From: Novipirellula galeiformis
GTDB taxonomy: Bacteria; Planctomycetota; Planctomycetia; Pirellulales; Pirellulaceae
Direction: 5' to 3'
Assembly (NCBI RefSeq): GCF_007860095.1
Contig: NZ_SJPT01000010.1
Span: 124,001 to 188,000 of the forward strand
DNA: 64,000 nucleotides
The translations under genes and the position numbers were made by a program. The notes under the pieces were generated by a model. That model saw only the letters and a list, made by a program, of their open reading frames with translations. It did no database searches and was not told the DNA's origin. Positions within the stretch are counted from its first letter, which is position 1; every line of letters begins with the position of its first letter. Shown one piece after another: positions 1-8,525 of the stretch.

Positions 1-1
1 G

Positions 2-97
2 ACACGTGAGAAGTTTGGCGACGCGTTAACCTGGTTGGAAGTCGCCGTCGATGAGAACGCTGGCCAATGGGGCGTCTGCCGCATGCCGTGGGCCTAA
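2..97 (+). CDS. 3' end of an unidentified protein (partial)
   Basis: An open frame runs in from the window edge and stops with TAA after 31 codons. The visible residues end in GQWGVCRMPWA. The stretch has a normal coding composition, but it is too short to assign a family. The 676 bases that follow hold no convincing gene, so this is probably the last gene of its unit. Confidence 0.45.
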   Translation, partial: TREKFGDALTWLEVAVDENAGQWGVCRMPWA

Positions 98-773
98 GAC
101 TCGCTTCGTCACTGAAGGTAATCGGAAGTAGGAAGTAAGTCACTGACGTACTAATGCGTGTCCCCAGGGCACGCATGTCGATATCGGGTGGCGACGCCAA
201 AGGTCTCGATGGCAGATACCTAGGTGGGGACACCCAACCTGCCCTACCGAAAGCACCTCCCCCCGATGTCACCGTCTCTTCGGAAGTACCTGCACGGGTA
301 AAAAGGGGACGGTGCGAATCACGCCTGCACCCACATAGCCGCACCCAAACCACCCGATTGGAGATTGAAATCGAGACATCGAGGGTGGTCCCACCGCTTT
401 TCGGCGGGTTGCAATGCACTTCTACAGACGGGTTCCTTGTAAATACGTGCCGATCGTGCGGCCCTCTCTTCCGTCTAACTACTACCGTCATTACGTTCCC
501 AACCAGGATGCTAGCGGATGGGGGATTCTTGAAGGAACTTGTCTGCTGGTTCACTAATGGGGTCGATACTTCATTGTGTGAGAGGGAAACAACAATTGAT
601 TTCACTCTCGCTGGCTCTGCCGTATCACACGTTATTGAAGATCACAGTGTGTGGTTTTCGCTAACCCAGGGTTACGCACTACTACAAGTCAATCCAACGG
701 AGCGACTTGGCCCTTTTTGCGGCAGTGCTAGCTCAACCTTCCCATAACTAAAACATCTTTGGAGATAACCACG
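98..773. other. Intergenic region without a convincing gene
   Basis: A 197-codon frame at 154-747 (+) is open. It has no recognisable ribosome binding site, no family resemblance and an arginine/threonine-rich composition that looks like chance, so I do not call it a gene. The last ~50 bases must hold the leader of the Cys-rich gene at 774. No clear -35/-10 pair was identified. Confidence 0.4.
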
Positions 774-1262
774 ATGCGTCGTGTATTCATTCCTGCTTTG
801 CTAGCCGTTGCCTTCGTCGCTAGCTCATCGGTCAATGCAAGTGCATTCGGCCTTTTCGACAAACTTTGTAACAACGGCTGTGACAGTGTTTGTTGTGACG
901 TTGAACCTGCTTGCGGATGCGAAGCACCCGTCGCTTGCGGTTGTGCTGTAGAGCCAACTTGCGGAGCGGACGTTTGCTGCGACAGCGGATTCAAGATCAA
1001 ACGCCCTCACCTTCTGTCTCGCTTGTTCCACAAGAATCACGGCTGTGATTCGTGCGTCGAGCCAGCTTGTGGTTGCGAAGTCATCGAGCCAGCTTGCGGA
1101 TGCGAGCAACAATGTGCTCCCGCTTGTGGTCCTACTTGCGGCCAAAAAGTAAAGGGCTTCTTGAAGGGCTTGTTCCACAAGCACAACAACTGCTGTGACG
1201 CTGCACCTTGCTGCGTTGAGCCCACCTGCGGCGTTGAGCCAAGCTGTGGCGCTGGTTGGTAG
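774..1262 (+). CDS. Secreted cysteine-rich modular protein
   Basis: 162 residues. The ATG at 774 is preferred over an in-frame TTG at 759 because GGAG lies at 761-764, a normal distance upstream. Residues 1-24 form a signal peptide (RR, then a hydrophobic run ending NASA), so the mature protein is predicted outside the cytoplasm. About 26 cysteines fall in ~138 mature residues, mostly in EPACGC, EPTCG and CC motifs. Three diverged modules each open with a short amphipathic segment (LFDKLCNNGC, LFHKNHGC, LFHKHNNCC) and continue into a Cys cluster. No enzyme motif is present. A structural or disulfide-cross-linked envelope role is an inference from the composition and the known Cys-rich protein walls of planctomycetes; metal binding is the alternative. 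A strong terminator follows at 1351. Confidence 0.75.
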   Translation: MRRVFIPALLAVAFVASSSVNASAFGLFDKLCNNGCDSVCCDVEPACGCEAPVACGCAVEPTCGADVCCDSGFKIKRPHLLSRLFHKNHGCDSCVEPACGCEVIEPACGCEQQCAPACGPTCGQKVKGFLKGLFHKHNNCCDAAPCCVEPTCGVEPSCGAGW

Positions 1263-1350
1263 TCATTGCTTGACTGCAGGATAGAATGATCGACTAGATG
1301 TCGCATCCCATCCGATACCGCGACATGCTCTAGTTCAGCATCGAAACAAC

Positions 1351-1392
1351 AAAATCCTCGGCGGCTGCCACGATAGCCGTCGAGGATTTTTT
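1351..1392. terminator. Bidirectional rho-independent terminator
   Basis: A 10-bp arm AAAATCCTCG is followed by GCGGCT, an 8-base loop, AGCCGT and the complementary arm CGAGGATTTT, then TT. This gives a 16-bp stem with one wobble pair and T-rich flanks in both directions. It sits between the convergent Cys-rich gene (+) and the small ORF ending at 1411 (-), so it can serve both. Confidence 0.8.
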
Positions 1393-1410
1393 CGTAGACT
1401 CACGCACCAC

Positions 1411-1632
1411 TTAACGCGAGTCCTTCTTCGCCTGCTCCGATTTTGGGGCGATCGTCTTGATCATTTCAATGGTCCAACCCAGAGACGCATAAACGCGTTG
1501 GAACTCATCAACAAACGCGTCCCTGTCGACTTCCGGCAGCGCGATCGGGCTAGGCACGGCACGCTTGATGCCGCCATCGGCCGGACAGTGAAGCACGGCT
1601 TGGCACTCGCGTACTCCTCGGGGGCTGCTCAC
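1411..1632 (-). CDS. Small protein translationally coupled to the upstream dehydrogenase
   Basis: 73 residues with a GTG start at 1632. The start overlaps the dehydrogenase stop (GTGA), and AAGGAG sits about 8 nt upstream inside the end of that gene. An upstream ATG frame start at 1650 would overlap more and lacks such a site. The protein has CxxxxxC-like early residues (ECQAVLHC), an acidic middle (VDRDAFVDEF) and a charged C-terminus (KSEQAKKDSR). No membrane segment or known domain is visible. The coupling suggests roughly equal expression with the dehydrogenase; the function is unknown. Confidence 0.6.
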   Translation of the reverse strand: MSSPRGVRECQAVLHCPADGGIKRAVPSPIALPEVDRDAFVDEFQRVYASLGWTIEMIKTIAPKSEQAKKDSR

Positions 1633-2612
1633 TCGGTTTCTCCTTGCCAAACCACCGTCGGATGCGGAAACCCTAACGACTTGTCGACCAAGTTATAAGG
1701 TGATTTCCCTTGCTGGAATCGCTTCAAGTTCACGCACACCAAATCAACGGTGTCATCGACTCGGCGATACGATTGGGCTCCCACATGTGGCGTGATGATC
1801 ACCTTGGGATCGTCCCATAACGGACTGGTTTCAGCTAATGGCTCGACCTCGGTTACATCCAGCCCCGCGCCGGCCAGATGACCGCTGGCCAAGGCGTCCA
1901 CCAATGCCGATTCCTGGACAACGCTTCCACGGGCCACATTGATCAAGTAGCTGCCCGGTCGCATTTTCGCAATGCGTTGTGCGTCAAACAAACCGAGCGT
2001 TCCGGCGTTTAGCGGCAGCGTTAAAATCACAATATCGCTGACCGCCAACAAGTCATCCAAACGATCCGCCGGCCAAAGCACATCGACTTCGTCTGGTTTT
2101 TCCACTGGGTAATAATCCGTCGCCACGATCCGCACGTCCCACGGTGCCAACATGCGCGCGATCATCCGGCCATTACCACCGAGACCAACGATGCCGACCG
2201 TTTTGCCTCGCAAATCATCGGTCGGCAATCGCGTGAAATCACGTTTCGCTTCGGCCCGGAAAAACAGCGGCAGCGAACGCAGTAAACCGAACAGCAATGC
2301 AAAGGTTTGTTCGGCCACCTGGGGCGCAAACAATCCCGAAGCGCTGCTGACAGGGATCTCCGAATCAATCACGCCAGGCACCAAGCAGTGATCTAACCCC
2401 GCGGCGGAGGATTGGATCCACTGCAAACGTTTTGCATCGAGCACTCGTTGCCAATCCACTGGAACTTTGGCATGTCCGATAAAGATATCGGCGGTGGGCA
2501 AACATTCATCGATCCGCTCTTGCCCTGCGTTGACGATCTCCGCCTCCGGCGCTGCGTCTTGAATTTGTTGGATGTGCTTTTCGGTCACCGGAAAACAAAG
2601 AACGATTCGCAT
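1629..2612 (-). CDS. D-isomer-specific 2-hydroxyacid dehydrogenase
   Basis: 327 residues, normal for this NAD(P)-dependent family, which reversibly oxidises D-2-hydroxyacids to 2-oxoacids in the cytoplasm. The Rossmann nucleotide-binding motif is GLGGNG at about 143-148. The catalytic set is visible: Arg228 in NVARGS, the Glu in the LDVTEVEPL segment near 255-257, and His276 in ITPHVGAQ. The substrate cannot be read from the sequence; the family includes glyoxylate/hydroxypyruvate reductases and phosphoglycerate dehydrogenases, but no ACT domain is present. The stop codon overlaps the start of the small downstream ORF, so the two form a unit. Confidence 0.9.
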   Translation of the reverse strand: MRIVLCFPVTEKHIQQIQDAAPEAEIVNAGQERIDECLPTADIFIGHAKVPVDWQRVLDAKRLQWIQSSAAGLDHCLVPGVIDSEIPVSSASGLFAPQVAEQTFALLFGLLRSLPLFFRAEAKRDFTRLPTDDLRGKTVGIVGLGGNGRMIARMLAPWDVRIVATDYYPVEKPDEVDVLWPADRLDDLLAVSDIVILTLPLNAGTLGLFDAQRIAKMRPGSYLINVARGSVVQESALVDALASGHLAGAGLDVTEVEPLAETSPLWDDPKVIITPHVGAQSYRRVDDTVDLVCVNLKRFQQGKSPYNLVDKSLGFPHPTVVWQGETE

Positions 2613-3209
2613 GGCTATGGTTACTTGAAAGGAAAGGTGGCTTAGAGAGCGTTAACAATGAACCGCCTGCGGCGGGAAATTCCCCCATTCGCGTCTCCGT
2701 TCGCAACGAGTGCCGTGTGGTGACGGATCGCGGAGCAGGCGTGACGGATAGCAGACGTTTGGGCGGCCTTTGGGACCCTTGAACAACATGGCCACTAAGA
2801 ACTTAACTTCCCCGCAGCACCGCACAAAGGTGCCCTTTCGCGTCGTCCTCTCAACGGGCGTTCCCCCCGCCGGTTTGCGGAGGAAAAGAGCAAAAGGGAA
2901 AAGCGGTACAGCCGCTGCGCAAACGATGGCGTCCGAGTCACGCTGCGACACGTGACCGGCACACAGGAGAGGCCCAACACCGGAGCAGCCCAGCATCGGA
3001 GAACCCAGCATCGATGCGTGCGCACGCCCCCCGCCCCCAGCGACCCCGCCCCCCGGCGCCAGCGACCACGCCCCGCTAAGCACAGCGAGTCGATTCACGC
3101 TGCGACGGAGTGCACAAAAGTCACGCCGCGACGGGCGCACGAAAGGAAATCTTACGCCATCGCCATGCATGCGAGCTGGGAGGAACACGGCAACGCAGCA
3201 CCGATCCGC
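2613..3209. other. Gene-free spacer with short GC-rich repeats
   Basis: No frame here has a ribosome site or family resemblance, although several are open by chance. It lies upstream of the dehydrogenase and downstream of dapA, both minus strand. It contains the degenerate repeats listed at 2972-3074. Confidence 0.5.
2972..3074. repeat. Degenerate short tandem repeats
   Basis: About three copies of a 16-base unit run together (GCCCAACACCGGAGCA, GCCCAGCATCGGAGAA, CCCAGCATCGATGCG). They are followed by two copies of a C-rich block containing CCAGCGACC near 3034-3074. This looks like local duplication in non-coding sequence. Confidence 0.6.
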
Positions 3210-4127
3210 TTATTTTGCGAGAGCCGAGTTCATGCCGTAGGCGAACAACGTCTCTTGCAACTTCTGCATCGAGGACGCATCGAGCGTCGTCATTGGCAAT
3301 CGCAACTCGCCTGAGTCGCGTCCTACCATCATCATGGCAGCTTTCAACGGAATCGGGTTGGTCGACAAGCCGAGCATGTTTTGGCACAACGCAAACAACT
3401 TGTGATGCATGCGCATTGCTTTGGCTAAGTCGCCTGCGGCGGCGGCTTCGACCAATTCAATCATATCGCGTGGCACCAAGTTTCCGACCACCGAGACAAT
3501 TCCTTCCGCACCCACGCTCATCATCGGCAACGTCAACGAATCGTCCCCACTCAGAACGGTCAAGTCGGTCGTCCCGACGATTGCCGAGCACTGGTCCAAT
3601 TTGCCGGTCGCTTCTTTGACCATGGTGATGCCGGGAACGTCCGCGAGGCGTTGGATCGTTTCGACCTCAATCTCTTTGCCACAGCGACCGGGAATGTTGT
3701 AGACACAAACCGGAATCTCGACCGCTTCGGCAACCGCTTTGAAGTGTTGGTAAAACCCTTCTTGGGTTGGCTTGTTGTAGTACGGCGCCACTTGCAATGT
3801 CGCGTCGGCCCCTTCGGCGGCCGCACGCTTGGTCAAACGCAAAGCTTCGGCGGTGCTATTGCTACCGGTACCGGCCATAACTTTTGCACGCCCCGCAACG
3901 CACTGGATCACTTCGGCGATCACCTTTTCGTGTTCGTCATGTGAAAGCGTGGGCGATTCGCCCGTCGTTCCAACGGGAACGATACAGCGAGTGCCGGCTT
4001 CGATTTGGAATTCGACCTGCTCTCTCAGACGCGGGTAATTCACCTCACCATCGGTGAAGGGGGTGACAATCGCGACCGAAAGGCCAGCAAAATCAGATCC
4101 CTTTCGTGGGCGGATCTCAAAAGTCAT
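3210..4127 (-). CDS. dapA: 4-hydroxy-tetrahydrodipicolinate synthase
   Basis: 305 residues from the ATG at 4127; an upstream start at 4181 would only add a non-conserved leader. The enzyme condenses pyruvate with aspartate semialdehyde in lysine and diaminopimelate synthesis. The TIM-barrel family signature is clear: GTTGES with Thr54-Thr55, YYNKP at 116-120, the catalytic Tyr143 and Arg148 in YNIPGRCG, and the Schiff-base Lys171 in MVKEATG. Length and motifs are complete. Related aldolases (N-acetylneuraminate lyase, KDG aldolase) share the fold, but the Thr-Thr pair and the arginine after YNIPG favour DapA. Diaminopimelate supply would fit a peptidoglycan-containing planctomycete. The gene stands alone. 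Confidence 0.9.
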   Translation of the reverse strand: MTFEIRPRKGSDFAGLSVAIVTPFTDGEVNYPRLREQVEFQIEAGTRCIVPVGTTGESPTLSHDEHEKVIAEVIQCVAGRAKVMAGTGSNSTAEALRLTKRAAAEGADATLQVAPYYNKPTQEGFYQHFKAVAEAVEIPVCVYNIPGRCGKEIEVETIQRLADVPGITMVKEATGKLDQCSAIVGTTDLTVLSGDDSLTLPMMSVGAEGIVSVVGNLVPRDMIELVEAAAAGDLAKAMRMHHKLFALCQNMLGLSTNPIPLKAAMMMVGRDSGELRLPMTTLDASSMQKLQETLFAYGMNSALAK

Positions 4128-4293
4128 GTTGGAATCGCGGTTTTGGAGTGAAGGGTAGACGGAGCCGATCAAACACGTCATCGGCTTCGGATATGCCGAA
4201 AACCTAGTGTTTCTAGCCCTGATTCGTCAAGCGTCTCAATTGGATTGGCAACCCGAGTTGCGGTCGAGGGCGTTCTAGGCCAGACGTCTCCGT

Positions 4294-4350
4294 CGTGAGA
4301 AAGCGAGGGTCTGGCGTGAGAAAGCGAGGGCCTCCGTCGAGAAAGGGAGG
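4294..4350. repeat. Short tandem repeat CGTGAGAAAGCGAGGG
   Basis: Two exact copies of CGTGAGAAAGCGAGGG occur at 4294-4309 and 4315-4330, and a diverged third (CGTCGAGAAAGGGAGG) at 4335-4350. They lie in the spacer between dapA and the oxidase gene. Confidence 0.7.
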
Positions 4351-4381
4351 AAAACATTGATTTCCCCTCCCAAAGCCGCCG

Positions 4382-5650
4382 CTAGCGCACCACGCCCGGG
4401 AGGGAGACTTCTTTCCCGTCGATCGAATCGAACCGATCTAGGATCTGGGCGGCGATCGCCAACGAGGCGGTGGCGGCGGGCGAGGGGGCGTTGAGCACAT
4501 GAATGGCGTGCTGCGTCGAGTGAATCAAAAAATCATCGACCAGGCTGCCTGCGGGCGTGACCGCTTGAGCTCGCACGCCGCTGCGTCCTGTTTTCAAATC
4601 GGCGGCCCGGATTGAGGGAATCAATTTTTGCAGTGCCGAAACGAACGCGGCTTTGCGGAGCGAGCGATGAATCTCGCCGAGTCCGGTGCGCCAATAGGTA
4701 CGTGCCAGTTTGCGAAAACCGCCATAACCGAGCGTTTCAATGAAATCACGGGAATTGAAGGTTCGCCAATCGTAGCCATGCCGCGATAGCGCTAGCACGG
4801 CGTTGGGACCGCACTCCACGCCGCCATCGATCATGCGGGTAAAATGGACTCCTAGGAATGGAAAGGAGGGATCGGGAACGGGATAGATCAAATTGCGGCA
4901 CAGGTGTTCGCTGCGGGGCACCAATTCGTAGTATTCACCGCGAAACGGCACAATTTTGACCGTGGGCTCCGCACCAGCCAATCGCAGGATGCGGTCACTC
5001 TGCAATCCCGCACAATTGATCATTCGCCCGCAATGAATCGTGCGGTCTTGATCATCAATGATCGCCAACGAGTCGGCAAACGTTTCAATTTTCGTGACTT
5101 TGAAAGACAACACGACGTTGTTCCCGCCGCGGAGGACCTCGCTCCGCATCGCCTCGCAAACGGTCGCGTAGTTGACGATTCCGGTCTCGGGCACGTGCAG
5201 CGCTGCGATTCCCGCGACGGCGGGCTCGAGTTTCCGCAGCGTGTCGGTGTCGATGCGATCAAAGGAGACTCCGTTAGCGGTCGCTCGTTGGGCGATCGCT
5301 TCCAATCGCTCGACCTCACTCGCATTGGTAGCGACGACGACCTTGCCACAGCGGTCCCAGGGAATGTGGTGCTCGTCACAAAAGGCTTCCATCATCGCTT
5401 TGCCTGTGCGACAGGTGATCGCTTTGACGGAGCCCGGTTTGTAGTAGATCCCGGAGTGCAAGACACCTGAATTGTGGCCACTTTGATGCGCCGCCACATG
5501 AGATTCGGCTTCGACAACGCAAATCGACAGCGACCGATTGCGTCTCATCAGGGTCAACGCCGTCGCTAAACCAACGATCCCCCCACCAATGATCACGACG
5601 TCCGGGTTGGTAGGAAGCGTGTTTGGAGCATTCGATCTCGGAGAATTCAT
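4382..5650 (-). CDS. lhgO: L-2-hydroxyglutarate oxidase (LhgO family)
   Basis: About 422 residues from the ATG at 5650; a 15-residue longer form starting at 5695 is possible. The protein is an FAD-dependent oxidase of the DAO fold. VVIIGGGIVGLATAL at about residues 18-32 is the dinucleotide-binding motif, and HNSGVLHSGIYYKPGS is the signature that separates LhgO from glycerol-3-phosphate dehydrogenases. The enzyme removes L-2-hydroxyglutarate, a by-product of other dehydrogenases, giving 2-oxoglutarate. The C-terminal HVLNAPSPAATASLAIA segment is also typical. It is monocistronic, divergent from the HD-GYP gene. Confidence 0.85.
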   Translation of the reverse strand: MNSPRSNAPNTLPTNPDVVIIGGGIVGLATALTLMRRNRSLSICVVEAESHVAAHQSGHNSGVLHSGIYYKPGSVKAITCRTGKAMMEAFCDEHHIPWDRCGKVVVATNASEVERLEAIAQRATANGVSFDRIDTDTLRKLEPAVAGIAALHVPETGIVNYATVCEAMRSEVLRGGNNVVLSFKVTKIETFADSLAIIDDQDRTIHCGRMINCAGLQSDRILRLAGAEPTVKIVPFRGEYYELVPRSEHLCRNLIYPVPDPSFPFLGVHFTRMIDGGVECGPNAVLALSRHGYDWRTFNSRDFIETLGYGGFRKLARTYWRTGLGEIHRSLRKAAFVSALQKLIPSIRAADLKTGRSGVRAQAVTPAGSLVDDFLIHSTQHAIHVLNAPSPAATASLAIAAQILDRFDSIDGKEVSLPGVVR

Positions 5651-6009
5651 GAAACGCGCTGCAATGAGAAGGGATCCATCGGGACGAGACGTCATTCTAC
5701 GATGCCTCGTTGCGGAATGGTGGTCGATTCAAAATTATCGGATCGATCCCCACAATCGGAATCGCTCGAGTCGCTTGGGCGGGACGAGTACTCGCAAACG
5801 AGTGCGGGAAACCGCAAACCGACGGTACCAGAGTCTTCCGCGCTGTGATGTCGACGAAAGCCGACGTAGGTTTCCATCGATGCACTACAGCGCGGCGGAA
5901 ATTGTACTTCATTTTGTCGCTGGTGAAAGCGAGCGGCATTATCCGCCGATCGTTGTCACGTCGTATGCGTGCTTTGTCATGAATGAAGTTTTTGGGACAT
6001 GAGGGGCAA
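5651..6009. other. Divergent intergenic region
   Basis: This region separates the divergently transcribed oxidase and HD-GYP genes and so must hold both promoters. No convincing -35/-10 pair, operator or structured leader was recognised. GAGGGG at 6001-6006 is the ribosome site of the HD-GYP gene. Confidence 0.45.
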
Positions 6010-7272
6010 ATGTCACGTCCAGATTCAATTGAGCTACCCGTCGAACGATTGCGAGTCGGCGCCACGTGCGGTTATCCGATACTCGATCACAACGGCGTCA
6101 TGCTGTTAGGGTCGGGAACCCACATCACGCCGGCGGTTTTGGCCCAGCTTCGTGACCAAGGAACGGACACGATTGCGATCGAACCGAGAGATCTCGCGGA
6201 GTTGACCGGAACGCAGCGAGGCCGTGTCAGCCAAGCGGAAATTGCCAGTGAAATGCCTCGTTTCACTGGGGAATGGGATGAATCGATCTCGCTGAAAGAT
6301 CTGCTAACGGACCGCTCGGACGAACCGCTCTGCGACGCACGGACCGCCCGCTTGAAACAAGGGGTAGCGACTGCGAAAGCTCGCTTCGACCAGATCAACC
6401 GGGCGTTGCAAACGCGTGACTTCGATTCGACATCCTCACTCAACATGACCTCGGATGAATTCGCCAGGTCGATTATCGAAGATTTCGACCAAACCGTTGG
6501 AGTGATCGGTTCCGCCAGCGAAGACCTTGGGCTGGAGAATCGCTCGGTACAACTTGCCGTGATGGGCATGGCAATCGCGATCGAAATGGGACTCGACGCC
6601 CCCACGTCGTTGGAAATTGGTTTGACCGGTTTGCTTCACGATATCGGCCTCTACCTGCTCGACCCAAAGTTCCGCGATCCGACTCAAACGTTGAGTGATT
6701 CCGAGCGCTGGGAGTACGAGAAACATCCCATCATCGCGCTCGATTGCATTGCAGCGATCCCGGAAACGCCGGCCTCAGTACGTGTCGCGGTTCAGCAAGT
6801 CCACGAGCAATATGACGGTTCAGGCTACCCACGTGGGTTACGTGGCCCCCGAACACATCTGTATGCACGAATCTTGAATGTGGTGGATGCTTACATCCAA
6901 CTGATCACGCCATCGAAGAATCGAGCTGGGATTTTGCCGCACAGTGCAATTGGCATGATCTTACATCAAGCAACTCGGCGTATTTTCGATCCCGATGTTG
7001 TCCGCGCCCTATTGAATACCGAGTCATTGTACCCGCTGGGCAGCCACGTTGAATTACGTTCGGGAAGTCGAGCGACCATCATCCGCCGCTCCCCTCATAG
7101 TTACGCCTGTCCCACTTTATTGCGTGAAGACGGCGTACGGGTTCACGAGGATAACTCGGAGAATCGAATCATTCGTCCGGTATCGGCGCCCAAGATGAAC
7201 CAGATGGCGATCACCGCGTCGCAAATGATGTCGATCAAGTGGAACCCGGCTGAGAATTTTGTCCCCGTGTAA
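6010..7272 (+). CDS. HD-GYP domain protein (putative c-di-GMP phosphodiesterase, variant metal site)
   Basis: 420 residues from the ATG at 6010, with GAGGGG just upstream. An N-terminal ~60-residue module (ILDHNGVMLLGSGTHIT..LAQLRDQG) resembles the small beta domain often found before HD-GYP. The HD-GYP domain spans about 165-350: HD at 210-211 (LLHDIGLY), His239 in KHPIIALD, and HEQYDGSGYP at 265-274. Family members hydrolyse cyclic di-GMP. Two usual metal-ligand positions differ by my alignment: the early HSxxV histidine is Arg178 (RSVQLA) and the HHE pair is VHE (264-266). Activity is therefore uncertain. A ~90-residue basic C-terminal extension follows. No receiver domain or membrane segment is seen. 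Confidence 0.85.
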   Translation: MSRPDSIELPVERLRVGATCGYPILDHNGVMLLGSGTHITPAVLAQLRDQGTDTIAIEPRDLAELTGTQRGRVSQAEIASEMPRFTGEWDESISLKDLLTDRSDEPLCDARTARLKQGVATAKARFDQINRALQTRDFDSTSSLNMTSDEFARSIIEDFDQTVGVIGSASEDLGLENRSVQLAVMGMAIAIEMGLDAPTSLEIGLTGLLHDIGLYLLDPKFRDPTQTLSDSERWEYEKHPIIALDCIAAIPETPASVRVAVQQVHEQYDGSGYPRGLRGPRTHLYARILNVVDAYIQLITPSKNRAGILPHSAIGMILHQATRRIFDPDVVRALLNTESLYPLGSHVELRSGSRATIIRRSPHSYACPTLLREDGVRVHEDNSENRIIRPVSAPKMNQMAITASQMMSIKWNPAENFVPV

Positions 7273-7397
7273 CCGCCGTTCAGCGCCGTCCTAGAGCCTC
7301 TTTCCCATTGATGTCGCTATCGTCGCGTTCGCGGCGGAGCACGTTCTGGCAAACGTAGCTACTTTCCCAGTGCCTACCTGATTTTTCAAAATGCGCG

Positions 7398-8363
7398 TTA
7401 GGCGGCCTGTTTGGCCGCTTCTTTAGCTAACCGCCTTGCCACACGTTCGGGCGGTTGTCGCCAGCGCCGGTGCAACCACCAATATTGCTCGAGTGCCATG
7501 TCGATGGCCACGGCCAACCGTTCGTTGTACCACTGAGTCAATGTCGTCACGGATTGGCACACCCCGGCATGATCATTTTGTGGATCCGCCACGCCAACGC
7601 ATCCCGATACAAACTTCATCGGCTCGCCATCGGCCCGAATCGTAAAACTAACCAACATCGGGGCGTTGGAACTGAGAGAGAACAACGCCAATGCTTTATG
7701 GCTGGACGCAGGTACGCCGAGAAACGGCAACCAACACCCTTTGTCGCCGGCATGTTGATCGGCCAGCAGCGACAGCACGCCGCCGTTTTGCAAATGTTGA
7801 TCAATTAGCGGTGCACAACCTTCTTTGTCGACCATCACTTGGCCTTTGGCGCCACGGAACCGCTCCACCCAGCGGTGCAAGAACGGGTTGTCCAATTTGC
7901 GGGCGATGGTGGTGGTACTAAACCCCATCAAGCCAAGCGCATAGCCGCCAATTTCGAAGTTGCCAAAGTGACCGGTCACCCCCACCATCGGTCGTTTACT
8001 CAACAGCGCCTTTAGCATCAATCGGTTGTCGCGGAACGTCAGGTATTCGCTCCAGTTCGTCAGGTGCAATCGCCGCTGCGCCCAAGCGATCTCGCAAACC
8101 ATCAGGATCAAATGCTGCCACATCGCTTGAGACAATGCGGTGCGTTCGCGTTCGTCTGCATCAGGAAACACGCGACGGAGGTTCTCGTCAGTCGCGGTAC
8201 GGCGAATTTGGAGCGGACCGGAGGCGAGCCATGCGACTGCCGTGGCAAACGATTTCCCCATGTCCAAGGGCAATGTCTGGATCACGGCAACCAACAATCG
8301 AACGACCGTGTAGGCCGCAAAGTCGATGATCAAGGTGCGAATGCGACCGAGAGTTTGTTTCAC
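7398..8363 (-). CDS. Lysophospholipid acyltransferase, LpxL/HtrB family
   Basis: 321 residues, normal for the lipid A biosynthesis acyltransferase family. These inner-membrane enzymes transfer a fatty acyl chain to the lipid A precursor. An N-terminal hydrophobic anchor lies near 10-30. The catalytic HX4E motif is GHFGNFE with His132 and Glu137. LLADQHAGDKGCWLPFLG matches the conserved second block, and EQYWWLHRRWR matches the C-terminal family motif. This supports an LPS-type outer membrane. The substrate (Kdo-lipid A or another glycolipid) is not decided by sequence. The gene is convergent with the HD-GYP gene. Confidence 0.85.
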   Translation of the reverse strand: MKQTLGRIRTLIIDFAAYTVVRLLVAVIQTLPLDMGKSFATAVAWLASGPLQIRRTATDENLRRVFPDADERERTALSQAMWQHLILMVCEIAWAQRRLHLTNWSEYLTFRDNRLMLKALLSKRPMVGVTGHFGNFEIGGYALGLMGFSTTTIARKLDNPFLHRWVERFRGAKGQVMVDKEGCAPLIDQHLQNGGVLSLLADQHAGDKGCWLPFLGVPASSHKALALFSLSSNAPMLVSFTIRADGEPMKFVSGCVGVADPQNDHAGVCQSVTTLTQWYNERLAVAIDMALEQYWWLHRRWRQPPERVARRLAKEAAKQAA

Positions 8364-8525
8364 AGCAAGCGAGTCCGTTCGTCAAGGATCAAGGCAATGT
8401 CGTTGGAAGAACGCATTTCGGGCGGTTGCCCCCATGCGATATATTAGTGAGCGGATGACGCGAGCCCAATGCCCTCGGCGCCGTCATGCCGCAGACGGCA
8501 CTAAAAACAAGGATGCCCGCATCGG

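Noticed and set aside
154-747. 197-codon open frame on the plus strand
   Set aside because: No ribosome binding site, composition unlike the neighbouring genes and no family resemblance; treated as chance.
2652-3188. 178-codon minus-strand frame
   Set aside because: It runs through low-complexity GC-rich short repeats and has an Arg/Gly/Pro-biased composition; not protein-like.
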